Shown here in pieces: positions 54,796 through 63,485 of a stretch of DNA of 64,000 bases. Position 1 is the stretch's first letter; each line of letters starts with the position of its first letter. This DNA comes from Streptomyces profundus (lineage in GTDB: Bacteria; Actinomycetota; Actinomycetes; Streptomycetales; Streptomycetaceae), in assembly GCF_020740535.1 (NCBI RefSeq), contig NZ_CP082362.1, positions 5,392,501-5,456,500 of the forward strand, given 5' to 3'. A program made the position numbers and the translations under genes. A model generated the notes under the pieces. The model saw nothing but the letters and a program-made list of their open reading frames with translations. It searched no databases and was not told the DNA's origin.

Positions 54796-54815
54796 GCGGC
54801 GAGCATAACGGGGCG

Positions 54816-55046
54816 CTACAGATGAACGACGGGGCAGGTCAGGGTGCGAGTGATGCCGGGAACCCCCTGCACCTTCGCCACCACGAGGCGTCCGAGTTCG
54901 TCCACGCTCTCCGCCTCGGCCCTGACGATGACGTCGTAGGGTCCGGTGACATCGTCGGCCTGGATCACTCCCGGCAGTCCGGAGATCTCCTCGGCCACGA
55001 TGGACGCCCTGCCCACCTCGGTCTGGATCAGGATGTACGCCTGCAC
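54816..55046 (-). CDS. Stand-alone AsnC/Lrp ligand-binding (RAM) domain protein
   Basis: 76 residues. GTG 55046 is 7 nt after GGAGG (GTG 55049 is also possible). VQAYILIQTEVGRASIVAEE, GVIQADDVTGPYDVIVRAEA and LVVAKVQGVPGITRTLTCPV form the ferredoxin-like Lrp effector domain without any DNA-binding helix-turn-helix. Such proteins oligomerise and may bind amino acids. Conserved next to thiL. Role unknown. Confidence 0.9.
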   Translation of the reverse strand: MQAYILIQTEVGRASIVAEEISGLPGVIQADDVTGPYDVIVRAEAESVDELGRLVVAKVQGVPGITRTLTCPVVHL

Positions 55047-55184
55047 CACGGGTCCTCCACAGCGGCTTCGAGGAGCGGGGGCGCTACCGTAGCGCGTCAT
55101 GACCAGCACGGGGAGACCGTGTCCGGAGTTGGTCGGGCGGATCGAGGCACCGGTCGGCGCACGAAAGAGCATGAGGAGAGCTGA

Positions 55185-56174
55185 GTGAAGGGCAGTGTGG
55201 GGGCGCTCGGGGAGTTCGGGCTGATTCGGGAGTTGACCTCCCGGATCAGCGGGACCCCCGCGGTACGGCTTGGCCCGGGGGACGACGCCGCGGTGGTCGC
55301 CGCACCCGACCGACGGGTGGTCGCCAGCACCGACATCCTGGTGGAGGGCAGCCACTTCCGCCGCGACTGGTCCACCGCCTACGACGTGGGCCGCAAGGCC
55401 GCGGCGCAGAACCTCGCCGACATCGCCGCCATGGGGGCCACCCCGAGCGCCGTGCTGCTCGGGCTCGTGGTTCCCGCGGAACTCCCGGCCACCTGGCCGG
55501 TCGAGCTGATGGACGGCATCCGCGACGAGTGCCAGGTCGCCGGCGCCGGGGTGGCCGGCGGGGACGTGGTGCGCGGCGACAGCATCATCGTCTCCATCAC
55601 CGCCCTGGGGGACCTGGCCGGCCGTGAGCCCGTCACCAGGACGGGCGCCAGGCCCGGCGATCTGGTCGCCGTCACCGGCTGGTTGGGCTGGTCGGCGGCC
55701 GGGCACGCCGTCCTCTCCCGGGGCTTCCGCTCGCCGCGCGCCTTCGTCGAGGCACACCGCAGGCCGGAGCCGCCCTACCCGGCCGGGCCGGCGGGGGCGG
55801 CCCTGGGCGCCACCGCCATGACCGACGTCAGCGACGGGCTGATCGCGGACCTCGGCCATATCGCGCAGGGCAGCAAGGTGCGGATCGACATCGAGTCGGC
55901 GGCCCTCGACATGCCCGCGCAGATGAACGACATCGGCTCCGCCGTCGGCGTCGACCCGCTGCACTGGGTCCTCACCGGGGGCGAGGACCACGCGATCGTG
56001 GCCACCTTCCCGCCCGAGACCAAGCTGCCCGCGCGGTGGCGGGTGATCGGCGAGGTGCTGCCCAGCCGGGGGCGGGGCGCGGTGCCGGGGCCTGGTGGCG
56101 CCGCGCCGCCCCGGATCACGGTGGACGGCGCGCCCTGGGAGAAGGCCGGCGGCTGGGACCACTTCGCGGGCTGA
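55185..56174 (+). CDS. thiL: Thiamine-monophosphate kinase
   Basis: 329 residues, GTG 55185 after GAGGAGAG. Phosphorylates thiamine monophosphate to thiamine diphosphate. [94 protein letters not shown] and [15 protein letters not shown] are the AIR-synthase-like ATP and Mg-binding segments. Followed by thiD, which works in the same pathway. Confidence 0.96.
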   Translation: MKGSVGALGEFGLIRELTSRISGTPAVRLGPGDDAAVVAAPDRRVVASTDILVEGSHFRRDWSTAYDVGRKAAAQNLADIAAMGATPSAVLLGLVVPAELPATWPVELMDGIRDECQVAGAGVAGGDVVRGDSIIVSITALGDLAGREPVTRTGARPGDLVAVTGWLGWSAAGHAVLSRGFRSPRAFVEAHRRPEPPYPAGPAGAALGATAMTDVSDGLIADLGHIAQGSKVRIDIESAALDMPAQMNDIGSAVGVDPLHWVLTGGEDHAIVATFPPETKLPARWRVIGEVLPSRGRGAVPGPGGAAPPRITVDGAPWEKAGGWDHFAG

Positions 56175-56200
56175 CCGGGCCGATCAGTAGGCTCGTCCCC

Positions 56201-56986
56201 ATGCAGGCACCCCCTCGTGTGCTCACCGTCGCGGGTTCCGACTCGGGCGGTGGCGCCGGTATCCAGGCCGACCTCAAGACGATGTTGGCGCTCGGCACCC
56301 ATGGCATGAGCGTGATCACCGCCGTCACCGCGCAGAACTCCCTTGGCGTGCAGGGCTTCTGGGAGCTGCCCGCCGAGGCGGTGAGGGCGCAGTTCCGCAG
56401 CGTGATGGACGACATCGGTGCCGGGGCGGTGAAGACCGGGATGCTGGCCGGCGTCGAACTCGTCGAGGCCGTCGCCGAGTTGCTCCGCACCGTCGAGGCC
56501 CCCGTGGTGATCGATCCGGTGGGCGTCTCCAAGCACGGCGACGCGCTGCTGGCGCCCGAGGCGCTGGACGCGGTGCGCACGCTGCTGCTGCCCACGGCCA
56601 CGGTGGTCACGCCCAACCTGGCCGAGGTCGCCCAACTCACCGGCGTCCAGGTGGCCGAGGAGGCGGACCTGCCCAGGGCCGCCGAGGCGCTGCTGGCGCT
56701 CGGGCCGCGTTGGGCGCTGGTCAAGGGCGGCCATCTGCCGGGCGAGGCCGTCGATCTGCTCACCGACGGCACCGAGCGGCACTGGCTGCGCGCGCCCCGG
56801 CACGACAACCGCCATACCCATGGCACCGGTTGCACGCTGGCCTCGGCGATCGCCGCCAGGCTGGCGCACGGGGACGCGCTCCCGGTGGCGGTGGCCGCGG
56901 CGAAGGACTACGTCACGGGCGCGATAGCCGGGGGCTTCGCGCTGGGCGCCGGGATCGGGCCCGTGGACCACGGGTACCCCGGCTGA
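56201..56986 (+). CDS. thiD: Hydroxymethylpyrimidine/phosphomethylpyrimidine kinase
   Basis: 261 residues. Ribokinase-like fold: [86 protein letters not shown], and [16 protein letters not shown] with the anion hole and catalytic Asp/Cys loop. Makes HMP-pyrophosphate for thiamine. TAGGCT (56188-56193) is 7 nt before ATG 56201, so it may be leaderless. Confidence 0.96.
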   Translation: MQAPPRVLTVAGSDSGGGAGIQADLKTMLALGTHGMSVITAVTAQNSLGVQGFWELPAEAVRAQFRSVMDDIGAGAVKTGMLAGVELVEAVAELLRTVEAPVVIDPVGVSKHGDALLAPEALDAVRTLLLPTATVVTPNLAEVAQLTGVQVAEEADLPRAAEALLALGPRWALVKGGHLPGEAVDLLTDGTERHWLRAPRHDNRHTHGTGCTLASAIAARLAHGDALPVAVAAAKDYVTGAIAGGFALGAGIGPVDHGYPG

Positions 56987-57015
56987 GTCCGTCGCGCTCG
57001 GGGCGGGAACGCGAG

Positions 57016-57046
57016 AAGCCGACCCACCCCGAGGGTGAGCCGGCTT
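57016..57046. terminator. Likely terminator between thiD and rpmB
   Basis: AAGCCG/CGGCTT outer stem and CACCC/GGGTG inner stem with loop CGA, with mismatches between them; between convergent genes. Confidence 0.6.
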
Positions 57047-57079
57047 GAGCGGCCGATGGCGGCGCGTACGCGCCGACGA

Positions 57080-57265
57080 TCAGCGCGAGACCTTACCCGC
57101 CTTGATGCACGAGGTGCAGGCGTTCAGGCGCTTCGGCGTCCCATTGATCACGGTACGCACCCGCTGGATGTTGGGGTTCCAACGGCGGGGCGTGCGGCGG
57201 TGCGAGTGGGAGATGCTGTTGCCGAAGCCCGGCCCCTTGCCGCAGACATCGCAGTTGGCAGCCAC
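57080..57265 (-). CDS. rpmB: 50S ribosomal protein L28 (zinc-ribbon form)
   Basis: 61 residues, GTG 57265. MAANCDVCGKGPGFGNSISH, SHRRTPRRWNPNIQRVRTV, and NACTSCIKAGKVSR. The two CxxC pairs make this the zinc-binding (C+) type. Streptomycetes often carry a second, cysteine-free L28 elsewhere under zinc control. Ribosomal large-subunit protein; a single gene between terminators. Confidence 0.97.
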   Translation of the reverse strand: MAANCDVCGKGPGFGNSISHSHRRTPRRWNPNIQRVRTVINGTPKRLNACTSCIKAGKVSR

Positions 57266-57486
57266 GGGTCACTCCAAAGACGGGTCAGCCCCACGCGAGG
57301 CGGGGAAGACAGAAACGTACGGGAATCCGGAACGTGCCGCTCCGGAGCGTGCGCCCGACGCACAGACGAGGACATCAGGCAACCGGGGCAGCATACCTCG
57401 GGCTTTCCCGATGAGCGAAATCGCTCCCCCGGCCGGACCAGGGCTTAAGCTGCACCCGCCGTTCACCCTAGCCCGGGAGGTTCCAC

Positions 57487-59094
57487 GTGCCCCAGCCGCT
57501 CGACGCCGGGGCGGTATGTCGCTGGAGCCGGCTGGCCCTGGACGCGCTGGGCGCCGCCCGGGAGGAGATCGACGCGATCAACGTCTACCCGGTGCCCGAC
57601 GGCGACACCGGGACCAACCTCTATCTCACGGTCGAGTCGGCCGCCCAGGCGGTGGCCGCGGCCGAGGCCGGCGAGCCCAGCCTCGGGGAGGCGGCGCGCG
57701 CGCTGGCGCACGGCGCGTTGATCGGCGCGCGCGGCAACTCGGGCACCATCCTGGCGCAACTCCTGCGCGGCATGGCCGAGGTGCTCGCCGCCGCCCCCGA
57801 ACCGGCCACCGCCGACACCCTGCGGACGGCGCTGGCGCACGCCGCCGACTCCGCGCGCCTTGCGGTGGCGCGCCCGGTGGAGGGGACCATGCTCACGGTG
57901 GCGTCGGCGGCGGCCACGGCCGCCGCCGCGACGCCGGGCGACACCGCCGCCGTGCTGACCGCGGCCCGCGTCGCGGCCAGGGCGGCGGTCGCCGCGACGC
58001 CCGAGCAGCTGCCGGAACTGGCCAGGGCCGGAGTGGTGGACGCCGGCGGAAGCGGCCTGGTCACCGTGCTGGACGCGCTGGACGCCGCGCTCTTCGGCGG
58101 CCCGCCCGTCGAGACGCCGCGCCACCGCCCGCCGCGCGGCCAGGTTTCCCGGGTATCCCGTCCCCAGCCGTGTGCCGACGCCTCCCACGGCGACCCCGGC
58201 TACGAGGTGACCTTTCTGCTGGACGCCGAGGACACCGCGATCCCCCCGCTGCGCGAGCGTCTCGACGCGCTGGGCGACTCGCTCGTGGTGGTGGGCGGCG
58301 ACGGTCTCTGGCACGTCCATGTGCACACCCAGGAGGCCGGGCCCGCCGTCGAGGCGGGCATCGCGGCCGGCCGGCCGCACCGCGTGCGGATCACCGCGCT
58401 CGCCCCGACCGTCGCGGCCGAGCCGGCCACCCCCCGTGGACGCGCCGTGGTCGCGGTGCTGCCGGGCCCGGGGCTGGCCGGCCTGTGCGCGGAGGCGGGG
58501 GCGACCACGCTGACCGTCCGCCCCGGGGAGCGCCCCGGCGGCGGCGAGCTGGCCGCCGCCATCGCCAGCGCCAGGGCGGGGGAGGTCGTCCTGCTGCCCA
58601 ACGACAAGGAGCTGTGGCACGCCGCCGCGGCAGCCGCGGAGCAGGCCCGCGCCGAGGGGGTGCGGGTCGCCGTCGTGCCCACCCGCTCGCCGGTCCAGGG
58701 GATAGCGGCGCTGGCCGTGCACACCGCCGAGCGGCGCTTCGACGAGGATGTGGTGGCCATGACGGCCGCCGCCGGCGCCACCCGGTTCGGCGAGGTCAGC
58801 GTGGCCGAGCGCCAGTCGTGGACCATGGCCGGCGTCTGCCAACAGGGCGATGTGCTGGGCCTGGTGGACGGGGACGTCGCGGTGATCGGGGGCGGGGTCT
58901 CCGAGGTCGCCGCGCTGGTGCTGGCCCGGATGTTGGCCGGAGGCGGCGAGCTGGTCACCCTGGTGCTGGGCGCCGACGCCCCCGCCGAGCTGGCCCGTGA
59001 GCTGACCGAGCTGATCCGCCAGGAGCACCTGGGCGTGGACACCGTCCTCTGCGCGGGGCACCAGTCCGTGCCCCTGCTCATCGGCGTGGAGTGA
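57487..59094 (+). CDS. DAK2/DegV-type (DhaL-YloV-like) kinase-domain protein
   Basis: 535 residues, GTG 57487 after GGGAGG. The N-terminal DhaL/DAK2 domain has the Mg/ATP motif INVYPVPDGDTGTNLYLTVE and ARGNSGTILAQLLRGMAEVL. The middle and C-terminal DUF1949/FakA-C-like regions include VVGGDGLWHVHVHTQEAGPA and VLLPNDKELWHAAAAAAEQA. Related to FakA, the kinase of the fatty-acid kinase pair (with FakB), but its substrate here is unproven. Directly upstream of recG, as in many Gram-positive bacteria. Confidence 0.93.
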   Translation: MPQPLDAGAVCRWSRLALDALGAAREEIDAINVYPVPDGDTGTNLYLTVESAAQAVAAAEAGEPSLGEAARALAHGALIGARGNSGTILAQLLRGMAEVLAAAPEPATADTLRTALAHAADSARLAVARPVEGTMLTVASAAATAAAATPGDTAAVLTAARVAARAAVAATPEQLPELARAGVVDAGGSGLVTVLDALDAALFGGPPVETPRHRPPRGQVSRVSRPQPCADASHGDPGYEVTFLLDAEDTAIPPLRERLDALGDSLVVVGGDGLWHVHVHTQEAGPAVEAGIAAGRPHRVRITALAPTVAAEPATPRGRAVVAVLPGPGLAGLCAEAGATTLTVRPGERPGGGELAAAIASARAGEVVLLPNDKELWHAAAAAAEQARAEGVRVAVVPTRSPVQGIAALAVHTAERRFDEDVVAMTAAAGATRFGEVSVAERQSWTMAGVCQQGDVLGLVDGDVAVIGGGVSEVAALVLARMLAGGGELVTLVLGADAPAELARELTELIRQEHLGVDTVLCAGHQSVPLLIGVE

Positions 59095-59149
59095 ACGGCG
59101 CGGCCCACGGCGGGCCTGGCCACCGCGATTGTCAGCGCCATGGTGTGCA

Positions 59150-61384
59150 ATGGGCACCGTGACCGCCCCGCACGATCCCCTCGCCACCGTTGTCGGCGGC
59201 ACCACCGCCAAGGTGATGGCCGCCCATCTCGACCTGCGCACGGTCGGAGACCTGCTGCACCACTACCCCAGGCGCTACGCCGAGCGCGGCGAGCTGACCT
59301 CGCTCAGCGCGCTGCCGTTGGACGAGCACGTCACGGTGGTCGCCGAGATCGCCGACGCCCGCACCCGCCCGTTCAACAACGGGCGGGGGCTGCGCTTCGA
59401 GGTCACGCTCACCGACGGCAGGGGCCGGCTGCGCCTGGTCTTCTTCGGCCGGCGGGCCGTCCACCACCACGAGCGGGTGCTGCTGCCCGGCCGGCGCGGC
59501 ATGTTCGCCGGCAAGGTCTCCCGCTTCCAGCGGGAGCTCCAGCTCTCCCACCCCGCCTACGAGTTGCTCGACGAGGAGAGCGACTCCACGGCCGTCGAGG
59601 AGTTCGCCGGACGCCCGCTGCCGATCTATCCGGCGTGCAAGCAGTTGGAGTCCTGGCGCATCGCCAAGGCGGTCGGCCTGCTGCTCGACTCGCTGGCCGC
59701 CACCGACTGGCGCGGGATCGTCGATCCGCTGCCCGAGGGGCTGCGCGAGCGGCGCGCGCTGCTGTCGCTCCCCGAGGCCCTGGAGAAGGCGCACCGCCCG
59801 CGCGACCGGGCGGATATCGCGGCGGCCCGCGCCCGGCTCAAGTGGGACGAGGCGTTCGTCCTCCAGGTCGCCCTCGCCAGACGCCGGCGCGCCGGCGCCC
59901 AACTGCCCGGCAGGGCCCGCGTCCCCGCCGCCGAAGGGCTGCTCACCACGTTCGACCAGCGGCTGCCGTTCGCGCTCACCGAGGGGCAGGAGCGGGTCTC
60001 GGCGGAGATCCTCGCCGACCTCGCCGCCGAGCACCCCATGCACCGGCTGCTCCAGGGCGAGGTGGGCAGCGGCAAGACGCTGGTCGCGCTCCGCGCCATG
60101 CTGGCCGTCGCCGACTCCGGCGGCCAGTCCGCGCTGCTGGCGCCCACCGAGGTGCTCGCCCAGCAACACCACCGCTCCATCACGGAGATGCTCGGTGAGC
60201 TGGCCGACGCCGGCCTGCTCGGCGGCGCCGAACGCGCCACCAGGGTCGCCTTGTTGACGGGGTCCATGGGGGCCAGGGCCCGCCGCGCCGCGCTCCTGGA
60301 GGCGGCCAGCGGCCAGGCCGGCATCGTCATCGGCACCCACGCGCTGATCGAGGACCAGGTGAGCTTCGCGGATCTGGGCCTGGTCGTGGTGGACGAGCAG
60401 CACCGCTTCGGCGTCCAGCAGCGCGACGCGCTCCGCGCCAAGGGCGAGCGCCCGCCGCACCTCCTGGTGATGACGGCCACGCCGATCCCGCGCACCGTCG
60501 CCATGACGGTCTTCGGCGATCTTGAGACCTCGGTGCTGGACCAACTGCCCCCGGGACGCTCGCCGATCGCCAGCCATCTCGTCCCGGCCAGGGACAAGCC
60601 GCACTTCCTCAGCCGCGCCTGGGACCGGGTCCGCGAGGAGGTCGCCTCGGGCCATCAGGCGTATGTGGTCTGCCCGAGGATCGGCGACGACGCGGACCCC
60701 AAGGGCGGCAAGGCCAGGGACGACGACGCGGCCGACGGCGCCCCCGACGGCGGCGAGGGCGAGGAGCGCCGCCCGCCCCTCGCGGTGCTCGACGTCGCCG
60801 AGGAGCTGGCCGGCGGCCCGCTGCGCGGGCTGCGGGTCGAGGTGCTGCACGGCCGGCTGGCCCCGGAGGAGAAGGACGAGGTGATGCGCCGCTTCGCCGC
60901 CGGCGGCGTCGACGTGCTGGTCGCCACGACGGTGATCGAGGTGGGCGTCAACGTGCCCAACGCCACGGTGATGGTGATCATGGACGCGGACCGCTTCGGC
61001 GTCTCCCAACTCCACCAACTGCGCGGCCGGGTCGGCCGGGGGGCGGCGCCAGGGCTGTGCCTGCTGGTCACCGACGCGGCCGACGGCGGCCCCGCCCGGC
61101 AGCGGCTGGCGGCCGTCGCCGCCACCACGGACGGCTTCGAGCTGTCCCGGATCGATCTGGAGCAGCGCCGCGAGGGCGATGTGCTGGGCCAGGCGCAGTC
61201 CGGCGGGCGCAGCAGCCTGCGGATGCTCACCGTCATCGCGGACGAGGAGACCATCGTCGAGGCCCGCGCCGAGGCCACCGCGCTGGTCGCCGCGGATCCG
61301 GAGCTCGCCTCGGCGCCCGATCTGAAGGTGACGCTGGACGCCCTGCTGGACGCGGAGCGCGAGGAGTTCCTGGAGAAGGGCTGA
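59150..61384 (+). CDS. recG: ATP-dependent DNA helicase RecG
   Basis: 744 residues from ATG 59150 (GTG 59159 also possible). Branch migration of Holliday junctions and stalled forks. Wedge/OB domain at the N-terminus (VTVVAEIADARTRPFNNGRG), helicase motifs: Walker A GEVGSGKTLVAL, DEQHRFGVQQRDALR, TATPIPRTVAM, ATTVIEVGVNVPNATVMVI, QLRGRVGRG. A ~27-residue acidic low-complexity insert (GGKARDDDAADGAPDGGEG) sits between motifs III and IV. Follows the DAK2 gene by 55 bp. Confidence 0.97.
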   Translation: MGTVTAPHDPLATVVGGTTAKVMAAHLDLRTVGDLLHHYPRRYAERGELTSLSALPLDEHVTVVAEIADARTRPFNNGRGLRFEVTLTDGRGRLRLVFFGRRAVHHHERVLLPGRRGMFAGKVSRFQRELQLSHPAYELLDEESDSTAVEEFAGRPLPIYPACKQLESWRIAKAVGLLLDSLAATDWRGIVDPLPEGLRERRALLSLPEALEKAHRPRDRADIAAARARLKWDEAFVLQVALARRRRAGAQLPGRARVPAAEGLLTTFDQRLPFALTEGQERVSAEILADLAAEHPMHRLLQGEVGSGKTLVALRAMLAVADSGGQSALLAPTEVLAQQHHRSITEMLGELADAGLLGGAERATRVALLTGSMGARARRAALLEAASGQAGIVIGTHALIEDQVSFADLGLVVVDEQHRFGVQQRDALRAKGERPPHLLVMTATPIPRTVAMTVFGDLETSVLDQLPPGRSPIASHLVPARDKPHFLSRAWDRVREEVASGHQAYVVCPRIGDDADPKGGKARDDDAADGAPDGGEGEERRPPLAVLDVAEELAGGPLRGLRVEVLHGRLAPEEKDEVMRRFAAGGVDVLVATTVIEVGVNVPNATVMVIMDADRFGVSQLHQLRGRVGRGAAPGLCLLVTDAADGGPARQRLAAVAATTDGFELSRIDLEQRREGDVLGQAQSGGRSSLRMLTVIADEETIVEARAEATALVAADPELASAPDLKVTLDALLDAEREEFLEKG

Positions 61385-61703
61385 ACGACCGGCGCGGCTG
61401 GGCCGTTCGGCCCACCCGCCTGACGGCGGCGGTCGGAAGAATAGGGCCGCCCGCGCTGTTCCACCCGGGAACACACGGTGCATTCCCGGGAGTTGCTCGA
61501 GGGCATGGCGCCCTGTCAACGAACGACGGCTCCGCGTCCGGCCGCTTCGGCCGAGCCGTCCCGAGCGTCTGACCAGCACTGTCCCAAGGGGGCTCGCGGG
61601 AGGGTTCGGGTTTTCGTAAAACCGCCCCCCTGGTCGAAGCGGGAGGACTACGGTGTGTGCCCGCGCTGAGCCCCGCGACGGCGTCGTACCGGGAGGAAAA
61701 CGC
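61385..61703 (+). other. Non-coding gap between recG and the DUF6227-like gene
   Basis: 319 bp. It has a GGTTTTCGTAAAACC hairpin (GGTTTT/AAAACC, near 61608) that may be part of a terminator or promoter region, and ends in a strong GGAGGAAAA ribosome-binding site. No gene is seen. Confidence 0.5.
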
Positions 61704-62189
61704 ATGACCGAACAGCCAGCAGCATCGGCCGAGCCGCGGCCGGGGCCAGCCCCTGAGCTGGGAGAACTGCTGGAGAATGGGAATCGGGACGTTCCGGGGG
61801 AGGAGTTCGCCCAGGGGCTGGACGCCGGGTCCCGCGGCTCCGGCCGCCGGGCCTACCCGGGCCGGGACGCCGCCGACCACGCGCGCCGACTGCTGCGGCG
61901 CGCGGTCAACGCCGACCGCCCGGGGGAGGACACCCTCGGGCAGCTCTCCTCGGCCCTCGGCTACGACATCGGCCGGCTCGCCGAGCCGCGCGCCGGATAC
62001 GGCGGTCGAGGCTGGTGCTCCCTCTACGAACACGCCTTCCTGATGCCGGACGCCAGTGAGGTCCGTCTCTACGAGCTGGAGCACGATCTCACCGAGGAGC
62101 GCCAGTTGGTCTGCGAGGTCTATGCCGACGAGGCGAGCGCCAGCCGCGCCGCCAGGCGGCACGGCCGGGCGCACGGAGGTGATCGCTGA
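61704..62189 (+). CDS. DUF6227-like hypothetical protein
   Basis: 161 residues from ATG 61704 after GGAGGAAAA. An acidic, probably disordered N-terminus (MTEQPAASAEPRPGPAPELG) is followed by a helical/beta domain: RDAADHARRLLRRAVNADRP, YEHAFLMPDASEVRLYELEH, LTEERQLVCEVYADEASAS. It looks like the streptomycete family of unknown function found between recG and rsmD. No transmembrane or catalytic motif. Confidence 0.82.
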   Translation: MTEQPAASAEPRPGPAPELGELLENGNRDVPGEEFAQGLDAGSRGSGRRAYPGRDAADHARRLLRRAVNADRPGEDTLGQLSSALGYDIGRLAEPRAGYGGRGWCSLYEHAFLMPDASEVRLYELEHDLTEERQLVCEVYADEASASRAARRHGRAHGGDR

Positions 62190-62298
62190 CCCCGGCTCCT
62201 GGCCCCGAGGTCCCCCGGCGCACCTCGGCGCGTCCCCGCGCGCCGCGCCGTATAGCGTGGTGCCCCAAGGCCGATGGACATGAGCGCTGTGAGGACCC

Positions 62299-62886
62299 AT
62301 GACCCGCGTGATCGCCGGGACGGCAGGTGGACGGCGACTGGCCGTGCCGCCAGGGCAGGGGACCCGGCCCACCTCGGACCGGGCGCGCGAGGGCCTCTTC
62401 TCCACCTGGTCCGCGCTCTTCGGACCGCTGGACGGGGCCAGGGTGCTCGACCTCTACGCCGGCTCGGGCGCGGTGGGCCTTGAGGCGCTCTCCCGGGGGG
62501 CGGCCCACGCCCTGCTGGTCGAGCCCGATCCCAGGGCCGTCGCCACGATCAGGGCCAACGTCAGCGCCCTCGGCCTGCCGGGCGCCGAGCCGCGCATGGC
62601 CAAGGCCGAGCGCGTGGTCGAGTCCCCACCGGAGTCGGCTCCCTACCAACTGGCCTTCCTCGACCCGCCGTACGCGGTCGAGGACGAAGCGGTGGCGCAT
62701 GTCCTGCGCTCGCTGCGGGAAGGTGGCTGGCTGGCGGCCGACGCGCTGGTCACCGTGGAGCGGAGCACCAGAGGCGGTGCCTTCCGGTGGCCGACGGGGT
62801 TCGAGGGGCTGCGTTCCCGCCGCTATGGCGAGGGCACGCTCTGGTATGGCGGGTTCATCGCCGACGACGAAGGTGACCGGCCGTGA
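62299..62886 (+). CDS. rsmD: 16S rRNA (guanine(966)-N(2))-methyltransferase
   Basis: 195 residues. MTRVIAGTAGGRRLAVPPGQ, GTRPTSDRAREGLFSTWSAL, SAM motif VLDLYAGSGAVGLEALSRGA, and catalytic DPPY in QLAFLDPPYAVEDEAV. Methylates G966 of 16S rRNA. Stop overlaps coaD by 4 nt, a widely conserved pairing. Confidence 0.96.
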   Translation: MTRVIAGTAGGRRLAVPPGQGTRPTSDRAREGLFSTWSALFGPLDGARVLDLYAGSGAVGLEALSRGAAHALLVEPDPRAVATIRANVSALGLPGAEPRMAKAERVVESPPESAPYQLAFLDPPYAVEDEAVAHVLRSLREGGWLAADALVTVERSTRGGAFRWPTGFEGLRSRRYGEGTLWYGGFIADDEGDRP

Positions 62887-63392
62887 GTGGCCGGCCGAAC
62901 GAGGAGAGGCCGTTGCGCCGCGCAGTCTGTCCGGGGTCCTTCGACCCCATCACCAATGGCCATCTCGACATCGTGGCCAGAGCGTCACGGCTGTACGACG
63001 TGGTGCACATCGCCGTGATGATCAACAAGTCCAAGCAGGGGCTGTTCACGGTGGACGAGCGGATCGCCCTGATCGAGGAGTCCGTCAAGAACTACGACAA
63101 CGTCCAGGTCGAGGCGTTCCACGGCCTGCTGGTCGACTACTGCAAGCAGCGGGACATCCCGGCGATCGTCAAGGGGCTCCGCGCCGTCAGCGACTTCGAC
63201 TACGAACTGCAGATGGCGCAGATGAACAACGGGCTCTCCGGTGTCGAGACGCTGTTCATCCCGACCAACCCCGCCTACAGCTTCCTCTCCTCCAGCCTGG
63301 TCAAGGAGGTGGCGGCCTGGGGCGGCGACATCTCCCACCTGGTCCCCGAGGTGGTCCTGGGCCAGTTGAGGCAACGGCTCGCCCGGCCCTGA
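62883..63392 (+). CDS. coaD: Phosphopantetheine adenylyltransferase
   Basis: 169 residues, GTG 62883. Penultimate step of coenzyme A synthesis. Nucleotidyltransferase motif CPGSFDPITNGHLDIVARAS (TxGH-type), IAVMINKSKQGLFTVDERIA, AIVKGLRAVSDFDYELQMA, and SYSFLSSSLVKE-like segment (AYSFLSSSLVKEVAAW). Ten or so residues at the N-terminus (SGRPNEERPLR) are extra; TTG near 62913 could be the true start. Confidence 0.96.
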   Translation: MSGRPNEERPLRRAVCPGSFDPITNGHLDIVARASRLYDVVHIAVMINKSKQGLFTVDERIALIEESVKNYDNVQVEAFHGLLVDYCKQRDIPAIVKGLRAVSDFDYELQMAQMNNGLSGVETLFIPTNPAYSFLSSSLVKEVAAWGGDISHLVPEVVLGQLRQRLARP

Positions 63393-63485
63393 GCGCCCCC
63401 ACGAGCCCCCCGCGCGCGCCTCTGCGCGTTTCACGCACCCCGGACGGGTCCCCGTCCGCGTGCCGTTGCCCGTACAGTCGCTTCC

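Noticed and set aside
59132..61705. Minus-strand frame of about 860 codons opposite recG
   Set aside because: Shadow; recG motifs on the plus strand are unambiguous.
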